From: SMBSF63 sp034003545 | Lineage (GTDB): Bacteria; Chloroflexota; Anaerolineae; Anaerolineales; Anaerolineaceae | DNA: 64,000 bases | Direction: 5' to 3' | NCBI GenBank assembly: GCA_964447155.1 | Contig: CAYURM010000010.1 | Coordinates: 1-64,000 of the forward strand | Shown here: positions 24,016-32,104 of the stretch, one piece after another | Numbering within the stretch: position 1 is the first letter of the stretch | Layout of the letters: each line of letters begins with the position of its first letter | Made by a program: the position numbers and the translations under genes | The notes under the pieces: generated by a model | What the model was told of the DNA's origin: nothing | The model's input: the letters and a program-made list of their open reading frames with translations, nothing else | Database searches by the model: none

Positions 24016-24939
24016 GTGGCCCGAAGAAAATACGCACGCTCAATTGAAGACCTCAGCGTTGAGGAACTGCGTCACCTGCTCATCGAAAAGCAGCGTGCCG
24101 AGCGCGAGCGCCGCCTGGACAATTTCCGCCGCACGGGCCGTGTGGTCAAGGTTGAACCCCGGCCAGGCTATACCCCGCTCAACACCCTGCGTACGGACCC
24201 GGAATACAAAGACTCATACAGCGATACCGGCCCCCGCCCGCGCTCCAAACGGCGCACCTGGCTGGACCGCATGCTGTTCATCGTCGAGGCCGCCGCCGTG
24301 CTTGGCCTGATGTTTGTGGTTTTCAACGGTCTCAACATCATGCGGGACCTCAATCAGGAAGTGGCTGCCGTGCTCGAACAGCCCACCCTGACCCCCACGC
24401 CCCTGATCATGGCCGTCGTGCTGCCCTCCGGCCACACGCCGCCAAAAGCTGGTGAACAATCCCGTCCAAACGATGCCGAAATTCCCGCGCATCTCGCCCC
24501 ATTGGTGCAGTCCCTGGCAGACATTCCCGTGCCAACCCCCGGCCCCCAGCAGGCTGTGCGCCTGCAAATTCCGGCCATCGGCGTCGACCATCCCGTTGTC
24601 CAGGGGGATGGATGGGAGCAGCTCAAAAAAGGCATCGGCCAGCACATCGGCTCACCCAACCCGGGCGAGCAGGGCAACCTGGTGCTGTCCGCGCATAATG
24701 ACGTCTTCGGCGAGATCTTCCGCGACCTGGACAAGCTCAAACCCGGCGACGAGATCATCGTCTTCACCAGCCAGCGCACCTTCACCTACTCGGTGCAGCA
24801 GTCGCAAATTGTCGAGCCTACCCAGGTCGAAGTCATGGCGCCATCACAGGAACCCGTGGTAACATTGATATCTTGCTATCCCTACCTGGTGGATGACAAA
24901 CGCTACGTGATCACCGCCTATCTGCAAGACCCATCCTAA
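24016..24939 (+). CDS. Sortase, class D/E-like, membrane anchored
   Basis: Transpeptidase that links or processes surface proteins. 307 residues from GTG 24016 (AAGGA about 8 nt before): a basic, coiled N-terminal part, one membrane helix (about 85-107), a proline-rich linker and the sortase domain. Catalytic residues are visible: His227 in VLSAHND, Cys287 in TLISCYPY, Arg296 in DDKRYVI. The TLxSCYPY block is of the class D type. Longer frames to 23872 lack a ribosome binding site. TATAAT at 23977-23982 is a candidate -10. No LPxTG-like substrate is encoded in the window. Confidence 0.87.
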   Translation: MARRKYARSIEDLSVEELRHLLIEKQRAERERRLDNFRRTGRVVKVEPRPGYTPLNTLRTDPEYKDSYSDTGPRPRSKRRTWLDRMLFIVEAAAVLGLMFVVFNGLNIMRDLNQEVAAVLEQPTLTPTPLIMAVVLPSGHTPPKAGEQSRPNDAEIPAHLAPLVQSLADIPVPTPGPQQAVRLQIPAIGVDHPVVQGDGWEQLKKGIGQHIGSPNPGEQGNLVLSAHNDVFGEIFRDLDKLKPGDEIIVFTSQRTFTYSVQQSQIVEPTQVEVMAPSQEPVVTLISCYPYLVDDKRYVITAYLQDPS

Positions 24940-24992
24940 ACCGTTAACCCCATCCGCTTCAGGATGATTGATAATGAAACAAGGAGTACGTT

Positions 24993-25151
24993 ATGGCAAA
25001 AAAAACCCGCAGTGTGTCTTCCAGATCCTCAATCAAAAGCAGTGAATTTGACCCGGATTACACGTTCATCAAAAAAGACCTGGTAAGAATTGGCGTGATG
25101 GCCGCCGGTTTCTTTGTGATCCTGATCACCGCGTCATTTTTCCTCAACTAA
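24993..25151 (+). CDS. 52-residue single-helix membrane protein
   Basis: A Ser/Lys-rich cytoplasmic N-terminus, then DYTFIKKDLVRIGVMA leading into one membrane helix (about residues 33-50) ending FFLN. AAGGAG (24981-24986) lies 6 nt before ATG 24993. It is too small for most gene callers but has a good ribosome binding site and a credible topology; similar short proteins recur in Anaerolineae as far as I recall. It directly follows the sortase, with no terminator between, so the two may share a transcript. Confidence 0.65.
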   Translation: MAKKTRSVSSRSSIKSSEFDPDYTFIKKDLVRIGVMAAGFFVILITASFFLN

Positions 25152-25241
25152 TCACGCACTCAGCACAGTTGCGATGCGGCCACAAAATGTGGAACCCGCA
25201 TCGCTTTTGTGCTTAATTATGAAGACAGAAAAGGATTTCCC

Positions 25242-26345
25242 ATGTCCCCGCTTTTTATCCCCGGCCCGGTAGACGTAGCGCCAGAAGTACTGGCCGCCCA
25301 GGCCCGCCCCATCCTGGACCCATGCAGTACGGGCTTCAACGCCCTGCTCGAACAGGTCAGTCAGAAGGCCCAGCCCATCTTCAACACAACCGAGCGCATT
25401 CATCTGTTGAATGCCACCGCTGATAACCTGCATGAAACCGCGGTGCGCAGCCTGGTGCAGAAACGAGTATTGGCTTGCGTGAATGGGCCCTATGCGGCCC
25501 GCTGGGCGGAGATTGCCACTGCCAACAACAAAGCGATTGACCTGCTCGAAGCGCCCTCCGGCCAGGCTATCTCCCCCGAGCAGCTGGAAACCGAATTGAA
25601 ATACAGTAAAGCGGAGGCCGTGCTGCTGGTGCATCACGAACCGGCTACCGGCGTGGAAAATCCGCTGGCCGAACTGACCGAAGTCATCCACCGGGTGAAG
25701 CCGGAGATGCTCATCCTGGTTGACGCCGTCAGCTCGGCAGGCGGCGTGCCGCTGGACATGGACGCCTGGGGGATTGATTTCCTCTTCACCCTTTCGGCGG
25801 GCTGTCTGGCCCTGCCCCCCGGACTGGCGCTGGCCGCCTTCTCCCCCCGTGCGCACAAGAAAGCCGCCCAGGTGGAAAACCGCGGCTGGCATTCAGACAT
25901 CCTGCGCTGGGATGCCATGTGCACCCCCGGCGCCGAGAGCTTCGTCCCGCCAGTCAGCATCATCTATGCCCTCAACACCCAATTGGAGCGCATCAACCTC
26001 GAAGGCTGGGATGAGCGCTTCGCCCGCCATGTCTTCCTGGCCAATCGTCTGGCCGCCTGGACGCAGGAAAAAGGGCTGGAAATTCTGGCAGCACCCCCGG
26101 TCCGCTCCAACACGATCACCGTCATTAAAAACAATCGCGGCATTGACGTTGACGCCCTGAATACTTTCCTGTTGAAAAAGGGCATGCGCATCGCTGGCGG
26201 TTACGGCCTGCTGAAAGCCGGCACCCTGCGCATCGCCCACATGGGCGAGACCAGAATGAGCGACCTGGAAGCCCTCCTCGCCGCCCTGGACGAATTCCTG
26301 GCCGTGCACCTCACCCAGACCATCCTGTTCCGCAGACCGCAATAG
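25242..26345 (+). CDS. Class V aminotransferase-fold protein lacking the PLP lysine
   Basis: 367 residues resembling alanine-glyoxylate/serine-pyruvate aminotransferases: IPGPVDVAPEVL at the start, LVDAVSSAGGVPLDMD with the pyridine-binding aspartate (161), then TLSAGCLALPPGL. In the family the last motif is SGSQKALxxPPG; here the lysine position is Gly187, and the upstream GTGxxE-type phosphate loop is also altered (NATADNLHE). It is therefore unlikely to be a normal transaminase. AAGGA lies 7 nt ahead of ATG 25242. A terminator follows, separating it from the IclR-PPOX operon. Confidence 0.8.
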   Translation: MSPLFIPGPVDVAPEVLAAQARPILDPCSTGFNALLEQVSQKAQPIFNTTERIHLLNATADNLHETAVRSLVQKRVLACVNGPYAARWAEIATANNKAIDLLEAPSGQAISPEQLETELKYSKAEAVLLVHHEPATGVENPLAELTEVIHRVKPEMLILVDAVSSAGGVPLDMDAWGIDFLFTLSAGCLALPPGLALAAFSPRAHKKAAQVENRGWHSDILRWDAMCTPGAESFVPPVSIIYALNTQLERINLEGWDERFARHVFLANRLAAWTQEKGLEILAAPPVRSNTITVIKNNRGIDVDALNTFLLKKGMRIAGGYGLLKAGTLRIAHMGETRMSDLEALLAALDEFLAVHLTQTILFRRPQ

Positions 26346-26364
26346 GATAGTCCCCTGAATACGC

Positions 26365-26403
26365 AAACCGTGCGCTGGACATAACCCGGCGCACGGTTTT
26401 TCT
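26365..26403 (+). terminator. Terminator of the class V aminotransferase-like gene
   Basis: AAACCGTGCGC (26365-26375) pairs perfectly with GCGCACGGTTT (26389-26399), followed by a T-rich TTTCTTTTCC. It lies 20 bp after the stop at 26345. Confidence 0.75.
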
Positions 26404-26483
26404 TTTCCTGATCCCTAATCCCTGATTACCTGATACTTGATTTCCTGATTGACTGATCCCTCCCATTATCCATTGCCTATGTC

Positions 26484-26512
26484 TTGACAGCCGGACTAAT
26501 ATCCTGTAAACT
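26484..26512 (+). promoter_or_regulatory. Sigma-70-type promoter of the IclR-PPOX/ABC operon
   Basis: -35 TTGACA (26484-26489), 17-bp spacer, -10 TAAACT (26507-26512), giving a leader of about 18 nt before ATG 26537. Just upstream (26408-26462) CTGAT-type pentamers recur at least six times, possibly a low-complexity spacer or regulator-binding tract. Confidence 0.65.
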
Positions 26513-26536
26513 GGACATCAATCTGGAAAGGATAAC

Positions 26537-27679
26537 ATGACCGAAGATTCCCTTGTCCCTGCTGCTGAACGCACCCTGCGCCTGATTGAGCTGCTGCTCG
26601 AACAACCGGACGGTTTGACCGCCCAGGAAATGCTCCTGCACATTGACATCTCGCGCAGTTCGCTGTTTGTCCTGCTGAATACCCTGAAAACGCTGGGGTA
26701 TATGGAGCAGGCCGAGAAACGCGGGCGTTACCGCCTGGGCCCGCGGCTGGGCGCATGGCGTAGTTCCCCTGCCCCAGTGATGCAGGACCTGCTCAGCGGT
26801 TTTTATCAGGAAGCCGCCCGCCAGAAATGGGATGAAACCCTGGCGCTGGCCGTGCGTACTGGTGACGAGATCCTCATTCTCGCCCAGGTGGAAGGCAGTC
26901 AGCAGGTGCGCAGCGTGTTCACTGACGGGCAAAAATACAGCCACCTTACTGCTGTTTCCGACGTGCTCACCGACCAGCCCTCCCCCGAAGTACAAACCAA
27001 CGGCTATCAATTGAGCCAGACCGCCGACAGCATTGAGCTGGCCCTGCCCGTCTGCCGCGATGGACGGCGACCTGAAGCAGCCCTGCTGCTGAGCGCCCCG
27101 GCCTTCCGCTGGCAGGCTGCCGACCTGCGCGAAACCTGGCTCGCTACCCTGCGCGTGATGGCGGCGCGTCTCTCCTATCAATTGGGCGCACCGGCCTACA
27201 CGCCTTTCCAGTCGCTAGACAATCTTTCCCTCCAGACCACTACCACCCTCGCTGATAAAGATGTGAAAGATTTTCTGCAAGGTCCCTGGGCAGCGCGGCT
27301 GGCCTGTGTCCGCCCGGATGGACACCCGCACGTCATCCCGGTCTGGCAGGAATGGGATGGCAAAACTTTTTCCGTGATTGCCTGGAAAGGTTCACAATGG
27401 GGCGCATACCTGCTGCAAAACCCCAGCGTTTCGCTTAGCGTGGACGAACCCTGGCCGCCTTTCCGGCGGGTGGTGGTGCGCGGCCAGGCAGAACGGATCG
27501 CACCGGAAAACCCGGCTATCGATATGGAACAGCTTGTCCAGCGCCTGACCCGGCGCTACCTGGGGCAGGCTAACACCGGCCTGAATGACAAAATTCAGCA
27601 TGCCTTTCGCATCCGGCCGGAAATGCTGAGCGGACAGCAGGGCATGCCCGGCCCGCTCAGCGGGAACAAAATCCAATGA
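26537..27679 (+). CDS. IclR-type regulator fused to a pyridoxamine-phosphate-oxidase-like flavin barrel
   Basis: 380 residues. An N-terminal IclR winged helix (about 8-68: LTAQEMLLHIDISRSSLFV..., then LKTLGYMEQ) and a shortened effector region are followed by a split-barrel domain (about 236-375: FLQGPWAARLACVRPDGHPHVIPVW, here FLQGPWAARL and RPDGHPHVIPVW) of the PPOX/F420-flavin family. The fusion suggests a regulator that binds a flavin or B6-type cofactor as effector. AAAGG precedes ATG 26537. Its stop overlaps the ABC ATPase start by 4 bp, so it probably controls, and is translated with, the importer behind it. Confidence 0.82.
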   Translation: MTEDSLVPAAERTLRLIELLLEQPDGLTAQEMLLHIDISRSSLFVLLNTLKTLGYMEQAEKRGRYRLGPRLGAWRSSPAPVMQDLLSGFYQEAARQKWDETLALAVRTGDEILILAQVEGSQQVRSVFTDGQKYSHLTAVSDVLTDQPSPEVQTNGYQLSQTADSIELALPVCRDGRRPEAALLLSAPAFRWQAADLRETWLATLRVMAARLSYQLGAPAYTPFQSLDNLSLQTTTTLADKDVKDFLQGPWAARLACVRPDGHPHVIPVWQEWDGKTFSVIAWKGSQWGAYLLQNPSVSLSVDEPWPPFRRVVVRGQAERIAPENPAIDMEQLVQRLTRRYLGQANTGLNDKIQHAFRIRPEMLSGQQGMPGPLSGNKIQ

Positions 27680-28440
27680 ACCTCGTCATCCAGAACTTGA
27701 GTCATACCTTCAGCAATCACCGCCCGCACCCCGCCCTGCAGGATGTGCAGCTTGAGATTGAAAGCGGGCAATTCGTCGCCATCATCGGTCCCAGCGGCTG
27801 CGGCAAATCAACCATGCTGCGTCTGATCGCCAACCTGATCACCCCCAGCTATGGCACGATCACTCTGGACGATTGGACCCCCGCCGAAATGGTCGCCAAC
27901 CGGCAGATCGCCTGGATGGCCCAGAATCCGGCCCTGCTGCCCTGGCTGACCGCGCGCGCCAACGTGGAAATGGCCGCCCGTTTCCGGCACAACCATACCC
28001 CGCAGCAGCTCACCGCCGAAGAGGCCCTGCGCCTGGTCGGTCTGGGCAACGACTTCGACACCTACCCCTCCGCCCTGTCCGGCGGGATGCAGCAGCGCCT
28101 GGCCCTGGCGCGCACCTTGATGATGGACGCCAAACTGTGGCTGATGGACGAGCCGTTCGCCGCCCTGGATGCCCTCACCCGCGAGCGTCTGACCCTTGAA
28201 CTGGCGGCGCTGTGGCAGCCCCTGCGTCCGACCGTGCTGTGGGTGACCCATAACATCCACGAAGCCCTGCGCCTGGCGGACCGCGTGCTGGTCTTCAGTG
28301 ACACCCCCGGACGGCTGATCGCCGATCTGCCCGTGCCGATACCCCGCCCGCGGCGGGAAGCCGACCCTGAATTCCAGTCCCTGTTAGAAAACATACATCT
28401 TTGTCTGGCGTCGGGGATGGCCGAGACCCCCACTGCATGA
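27676..28440 (+). CDS. ABC importer ATP-binding protein (nitrate/sulfonate/thiamine-precursor class)
   Basis: 254 residues. Walker A GPSGCGKS (38-45), Q-loop WMAQNPALLPW, signature LSGGMQQRLALARTL and Walker B LWLMDEPFAALD, with the switch histidine in WVTHNIHEA. It matches the SsuB/TauB/ThiZ group that energises NMT1-type importers. It starts with a 4-bp overlap on the regulator gene and overlaps the permease by 4 bp at its end. Confidence 0.92.
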   Translation: MNLVIQNLSHTFSNHRPHPALQDVQLEIESGQFVAIIGPSGCGKSTMLRLIANLITPSYGTITLDDWTPAEMVANRQIAWMAQNPALLPWLTARANVEMAARFRHNHTPQQLTAEEALRLVGLGNDFDTYPSALSGGMQQRLALARTLMMDAKLWLMDEPFAALDALTRERLTLELAALWQPLRPTVLWVTHNIHEALRLADRVLVFSDTPGRLIADLPVPIPRPRREADPEFQSLLENIHLCLASGMAETPTA

Positions 28441-29207
28441 AGAAGCATAACCGCAGCTCTGCGCTGGTGGCCTGGGGGATCGTCCTGGGCTTTTTGCTAA
28501 TCTGGGAAGCCGCCGTGCAGCTCACCCGCACCCCGCCCTACCTGCTGCCCGCGCCCAGTCTGGTCATCCAAACCCTTTTTGCTCACCCGGGCCTGTATGC
28601 CGAGGCCGCGGCCATCACCCTGAGCGAGGCCCTGCTGGGGCTGCTGCTGGGCGTACTGGCCGGCGTGCTGATTGCCAGCCTGCTCACTTTGCTGCCCGGC
28701 CTGGAAGACGGGGTAATGACCCTCGCCATCCTGCTCAAGTCCACCCCGATGGTCGCCATCGCCCCCCTGCTGACCCTGTGGCTGGGCTTTGGCGTGCTGC
28801 CCAAGATCATCATCACCGCCCTGCTGACCTTCTTCCCCGTGCTGGTGAACGTGCTCAGCGGCCTGCAGCGCACCGACCCGGCCATGCTGGATCTGTTCCG
28901 CTCGTGGCACGCCGGCCGCTGGGAAACCTTCTTTCATCTGCGCGCGCCCTATGCCCTGCCATATCTCTTCTCGGCCCTCAAGATCAGCGCCCCGCTGTCC
29001 CTGATTGGGGCAGTGGTAGCCGAATGGACGGGCGCATCCGGCGGCCTGGGGCGCACCATGTGGCTGGCCTACAGCAACCTCAACCTGCCCTTCATGTTTG
29101 CCGCCATTCTCCTGCTGGCCGCGGGCGGCATGGCCCTCTTCCGCCTGCTGGATATGCTGGAAAAGAAGGTTATCTTCTGGCAGGGGAGCATGGTGGAGGA
29201 GGGATGA
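28437..29207 (+). CDS. ABC importer permease (SsuC/ThiX-like)
   Basis: 256 residues, six predicted helices. The BPD_transp_1 EAA-type loop follows the SWHAGRWETFFHLRAP segment, then LPYLFSALKISAPLSLIGAVVAEW (here ALKISAPL and VVAEW). Start at ATG 28437 from the 4-bp ATGA overlap with the ATPase gene; the upstream in-frame 28401 is rejected. It forms the channel for the substrate-binding lipoprotein encoded 105 bp downstream. Confidence 0.9.
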   Translation: MKKHNRSSALVAWGIVLGFLLIWEAAVQLTRTPPYLLPAPSLVIQTLFAHPGLYAEAAAITLSEALLGLLLGVLAGVLIASLLTLLPGLEDGVMTLAILLKSTPMVAIAPLLTLWLGFGVLPKIIITALLTFFPVLVNVLSGLQRTDPAMLDLFRSWHAGRWETFFHLRAPYALPYLFSALKISAPLSLIGAVVAEWTGASGGLGRTMWLAYSNLNLPFMFAAILLLAAGGMALFRLLDMLEKKVIFWQGSMVEEG

Positions 29208-29224
29208 TTGAGAAGTAATTGTAA

Positions 29225-29291
29225 TAACCACTTCAGTGGTTACAGCCAGCGCTAACGACCAACCGAAGGGTTACTACATTCACGCCCCTAC
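29225..29291. repeat. Short palindromic repeats between permease and binding-protein genes
   Basis: TAACCACT/AGTGGTTA (29225-29232/29235-29242) forms a tight hairpin, and AACC-GAA-GGGTT follows (about 29260-29271). A CGCCCCTAC end at 29283-29291 matches, in inverted sense, the GTAGGGGCG arm of the element at 63149-63197. It lies within the operon and might attenuate or stabilise the mRNA. Confidence 0.5.
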
Positions 29292-29311
29292 ATCAACCAA
29301 AAGGATCCACA

Positions 29312-30319
29312 ATGACCCGTAAACTCCCCCTCATCCTCCTTATTCTGACCCTCCTCCTGACCGCCTGCCAGGCCGCCCCAACTGCTCCCGCAGCGGACGA
29401 AGGCGACTGGATGGAAATGGTCTTTATGCCCGGCTACAAACCCCAGGCCAGCCTGCCCTTTGTGGGCGCATACGTCGCCCAGGAAATGGGCTATTTCGAT
29501 GAGCAGCACCTGAAAGTGACCATCGAACACTCCCCCGGCCACGGCGAGCATTTGCAGCTGCTGGCCGCGGGCAAGGTGCAGGTCACCACCCAGGACGCCG
29601 CTGTGATGCTCAGGCGGCGGGTTGACCCCGGCCTGCCGCTGGTTTCGATCGCCCTGATCGGTCAGCGCGGCCAGCAGGCCTTCGCCGCCCTGGCAGACTC
29701 CGGCATCGAAAGCCCCGCGGACTGGGCTGGCCGCACGGTCGGTTTTAAAGGCACTCCCCCGCCCGAACTGTACGCCTTGATGAAAGCTGTGGGATTGAAT
29801 GAAAATGATATCGAATTGATCAACGTCGGCTTTGACCCGCGCATCCTCTCGGAAGGCAAGATCGACGTCTATCCTGTCTATAAATCCAACGAGCCGTACA
29901 TGCTCAACAGTTGGGGATACGAGCTGACCGTGTGGGACCCGGCAGATTACGGCGCCCCCACCCTGGGACTGGCCTACGTCACCTCGGACGAAATCCTGGC
30001 CGAACAGCCCGAGATGCTCACCCGCTTCCTGGCCGCCACCCTGAAAGGCATCCAGTACGCCGCCGACCACCCGGAAGAAGCCGCGCAGATCGTTCTGCAA
30101 TACACCGGCCCCGAAGCAGACCTTGCCCACCAGCAGTACATGCTTGAATCTGAACTGGCTGACGCTATAAGCGAGCAAGGCTGCGGCTGGCAGACCGCCG
30201 AGCAGTGGCAGGCCATGGCCGACATGCTCACGGAATTTAACGTCATGGAACCAGCTGAGGTTTCCCAGGCCTTCACGAACGAGATTTTGGAAGCAGCGCA
30301 GGCTCGGTTGAGAGAGTAA
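29312..30319 (+). CDS. NMT1/THI5-like substrate-binding lipoprotein
   Basis: 335 residues: signal peptide with lipobox LLTAC (Cys19), then a periplasmic-binding fold of the NMT1/SsuA/ThiY type (GAYVAQEMGYFDEQHLKV, later GRTVGFKGTPPPELYALM and DVYPVYKSNEP, each typical in position). It delivers substrate to the permease-ATPase pair just upstream. The relatives carry thiamine pyrimidines, riboflavin (RibY of Chloroflexi), sulfonates or nitrate. The flavin-barrel regulator at the head of the operon makes a flavin or B-vitamin precursor the best guess; ligand residues cannot be read with confidence. Confidence 0.88.
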   Translation: MTRKLPLILLILTLLLTACQAAPTAPAADEGDWMEMVFMPGYKPQASLPFVGAYVAQEMGYFDEQHLKVTIEHSPGHGEHLQLLAAGKVQVTTQDAAVMLRRRVDPGLPLVSIALIGQRGQQAFAALADSGIESPADWAGRTVGFKGTPPPELYALMKAVGLNENDIELINVGFDPRILSEGKIDVYPVYKSNEPYMLNSWGYELTVWDPADYGAPTLGLAYVTSDEILAEQPEMLTRFLAATLKGIQYAADHPEEAAQIVLQYTGPEADLAHQQYMLESELADAISEQGCGWQTAEQWQAMADMLTEFNVMEPAEVSQAFTNEILEAAQARLRE

Positions 30320-30569
30320 CCTCTTAACAGAATATTATTGATATCCGCGGCACGGTAACTTCCTCTACTTACCAGATCAATGCCATTTTCTGTCCATAAA
30401 TTGGTGGAATCGCAAGCCAGGCTTTTCCGAATGTGGGCAGGCGCCAGCGCTGACCCGCGCAGACAGGAAGATTGTTTGTCAAAGGGCACGCCCAATATGG
30501 CGATGTGGCTGGGTTGTGAAGTTGGTCTGATTGAACCTTGCGACTCCTTTTATATCTATTGAAAAATGT

Positions 30570-30599
30570 TTTCCAGCGCGATTGCAATCGCGCTGGAAA
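30570..30599. repeat. 30-bp perfect palindrome in a 304-bp intergenic region
   Basis: TTTCCAGCGCGATTG and its exact reverse complement (30570-30599), no spacer. It lies 24 bp beyond the stop of the minus-strand XRE gene and 250 bp after the binding-protein gene. On the minus strand ACATTTTTC follows, so it may end the XRE transcript. The rest of 30320-30623 shows no gene or RNA. Confidence 0.6.
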
Positions 30600-30623
30600 G
30601 GTTCTGTCTGTCACCGGACGGAA

Positions 30624-31211
30624 TTATTTGATGAACGGAATACTGAGCAAATACTTGTACGGTTTGTCCGACATGACGCGGATGGTATTGACCACGCCCT
30701 GCCAGGTGGTGAAAATACCGATTGCCACCAGTGGGAAAATGCCAACGAAAGGCAGGATGCCCATGATGCCCAGATTCGGTTGGCCGCTCTCCATTGCAAA
30801 CATCATCGCTCCAACCGGCAGGACAAAGGCCAGGAGAAAAACAGCCGCAAAAAGCATCAATGTGACTGTGATCTGGAAGTTGAGCACGTCCCGGCCATGC
30901 CGATCAATCTTGTAGCTTTGTTTCTTCTTCCACGACCAGATCAGCAGCGGGATGAGCACAATGCTGAACATACTGCTCAGATGCAGGCTGGCCAGCCAAA
31001 ACCCTTCGTTTTTAATATTGCTCTCGTTAAAATCAAAATCGAGAATATTGCTGAGGCTGTTGCGGGTAAAGGGGCGCGGTTCCACCTCACCGCTTTCGAT
31101 GCGCTGGATGGTGCGCGTGCTGACCTCACAATATTCAGCCAACTGTTCCTGCGTAAAACCTTTTTGCTGCCGCACTTCGGCAACTTTATATCCAAGATCG
31201 GGTTGATTCAT
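30624..31211 (-). CDS. XRE-family HTH regulator with DUF4870 membrane domain
   Basis: 195 residues. An N-terminal Cro/C1 HTH (about 8-60: VRQQKGFTQEQLAEYCEVS, RTIQRIESGEVEP) is followed by a DUF4870-type region with three to four helices (about 72-92, 110-135, 145-170). Such fusions are membrane-attached regulators of unknown signal. AAAGGAG lies before ATG 31211. The EFR1 gene upstream now runs into its start because of a frameshift; in the intact gene they would be 93 bp apart. Confidence 0.85.
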   Translation of the reverse strand: MNQPDLGYKVAEVRQQKGFTQEQLAEYCEVSTRTIQRIESGEVEPRPFTRNSLSNILDFDFNESNIKNEGFWLASLHLSSMFSIVLIPLLIWSWKKKQSYKIDRHGRDVLNFQITVTLMLFAAVFLLAFVLPVGAMMFAMESGQPNLGIMGILPFVGIFPLVAIGIFTTWQGVVNTIRVMSDKPYKYLLSIPFIK

Positions 31212-32104
31212 TGCAAACTCCTTTCGTTTGACTTTTCATCATCATAGGAGATGCAGCAAAAAACAACAATGTCGTATTCACGACACTCGCACGACATTCT
31301 CGTTTTAAAGGAAAATTTCCGGCTCTTTACGCTCGGAATAGTTCTCATATAGCCAATCGGCGATCTCAAAACCTGCTCATCACGCATGATACGCGCCTCG
31401 GTTGGGCAGACCTTGATACAGGCACAGCACACGATGCATTTTTCGGCATCTGTTTCCACCCGGTCATGGATCGTGATGGCTGCGGTCGGGCAGGCTTTCA
31501 TACATTCTTCGCACAGGGTGCACAACATTTCGTCTGTCTCCGGGGCGCTGTCGTCGAATGGCTTCAAGGGCTTGTAGGGACGGCTGCCCGGCACCACCAG
31601 CGGCGGCAGCTCGTCCAGGCTGCTGGCAGATTTCAGTTTCGCGCGCACGTGCTGACCAAATTGTACGGCCTGCGCCAGATCAACTGCGTCCGGCCGTCCC
31701 ACCGAGAGCGGTTTCTCGGCGGAGGTGTAGGAATGTTCGCCGATGAATGCCCCTCCTGCTACGGGGATAAACCCTGCCGCTTCAGCCAGATCAACCAGCT
31801 CGATCAAGGCGTCTTCATACGCCCGGTTGCCATACAGTACGACCAGCACTGCCGGGGTGTAGTTTCCCCGCAGACCCCGCAGCCGGGATACGGCCTGCAC
31901 CGGCAGCCGTCCGGCATATACCGGCAAGCCGATCACGGCCAGCTCGCTGCCCATTTCGGCAGCCGCCCGCGTGTCCGCATCGGGCGGGGTCAGGCTGATT
32001 TCTTCTACTTGATCCGCCAGGATGCCGTTGGTGATATTGCGCAGCACTTTTTGGGTAGTGCCGGTCGGCGAAAAATAGATCAATTTGACCGCATTAACTT
32101 GCAT
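31208..32104 (-). CDS. EFR1-family flavodoxin/ferredoxin fusion with frameshifted C-terminus
   Basis: 298 residues as read. An N-terminal flavodoxin-like part (LIYFSPTGTTQKV) is followed by two 4Fe-4S motifs (CTLCEECMKACP and CIVCCACIKVCP). It is an electron carrier or reductase of unknown partner. The family tail EIADWLYENYSERKEPEIFL is present in the sequence but in another frame: the shift falls at the AAAA run 31368-31371, and the normal stop would be at 31305. One missing base, true mutation or read error, explains this. CAGGAG before ATG 32104 sets the start, which overlaps the acetyltransferase gene by 11 bp. Confidence 0.8.
   Translation of the reverse strand: MQVNAVKLIYFSPTGTTQKVLRNITNGILADQVEEISLTPPDADTRAAAEMGSELAVIGLPVYAGRLPVQAVSRLRGLRGNYTPAVLVVLYGNRAYEDALIELVDLAEAAGFIPVAGGAFIGEHSYTSAEKPLSVGRPDAVDLAQAVQFGQHVRAKLKSASSLDELPPLVVPGSRPYKPLKPFDDSAPETDEMLCTLCEECMKACPTAAITIHDRVETDAEKCIVCCACIKVCPTEARIMRDEQVLRSPIGYMRTIPSVKSRKFSFKTRMSCECREYDIVVFCCISYDDEKSNERSLQ

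Noticed and set aside
25152..25892. 246-codon minus-strand frame opposite the class V aminotransferase-like gene
   Set aside because: Shadow of the recognised plus-strand gene; no ribosome binding site or motif.
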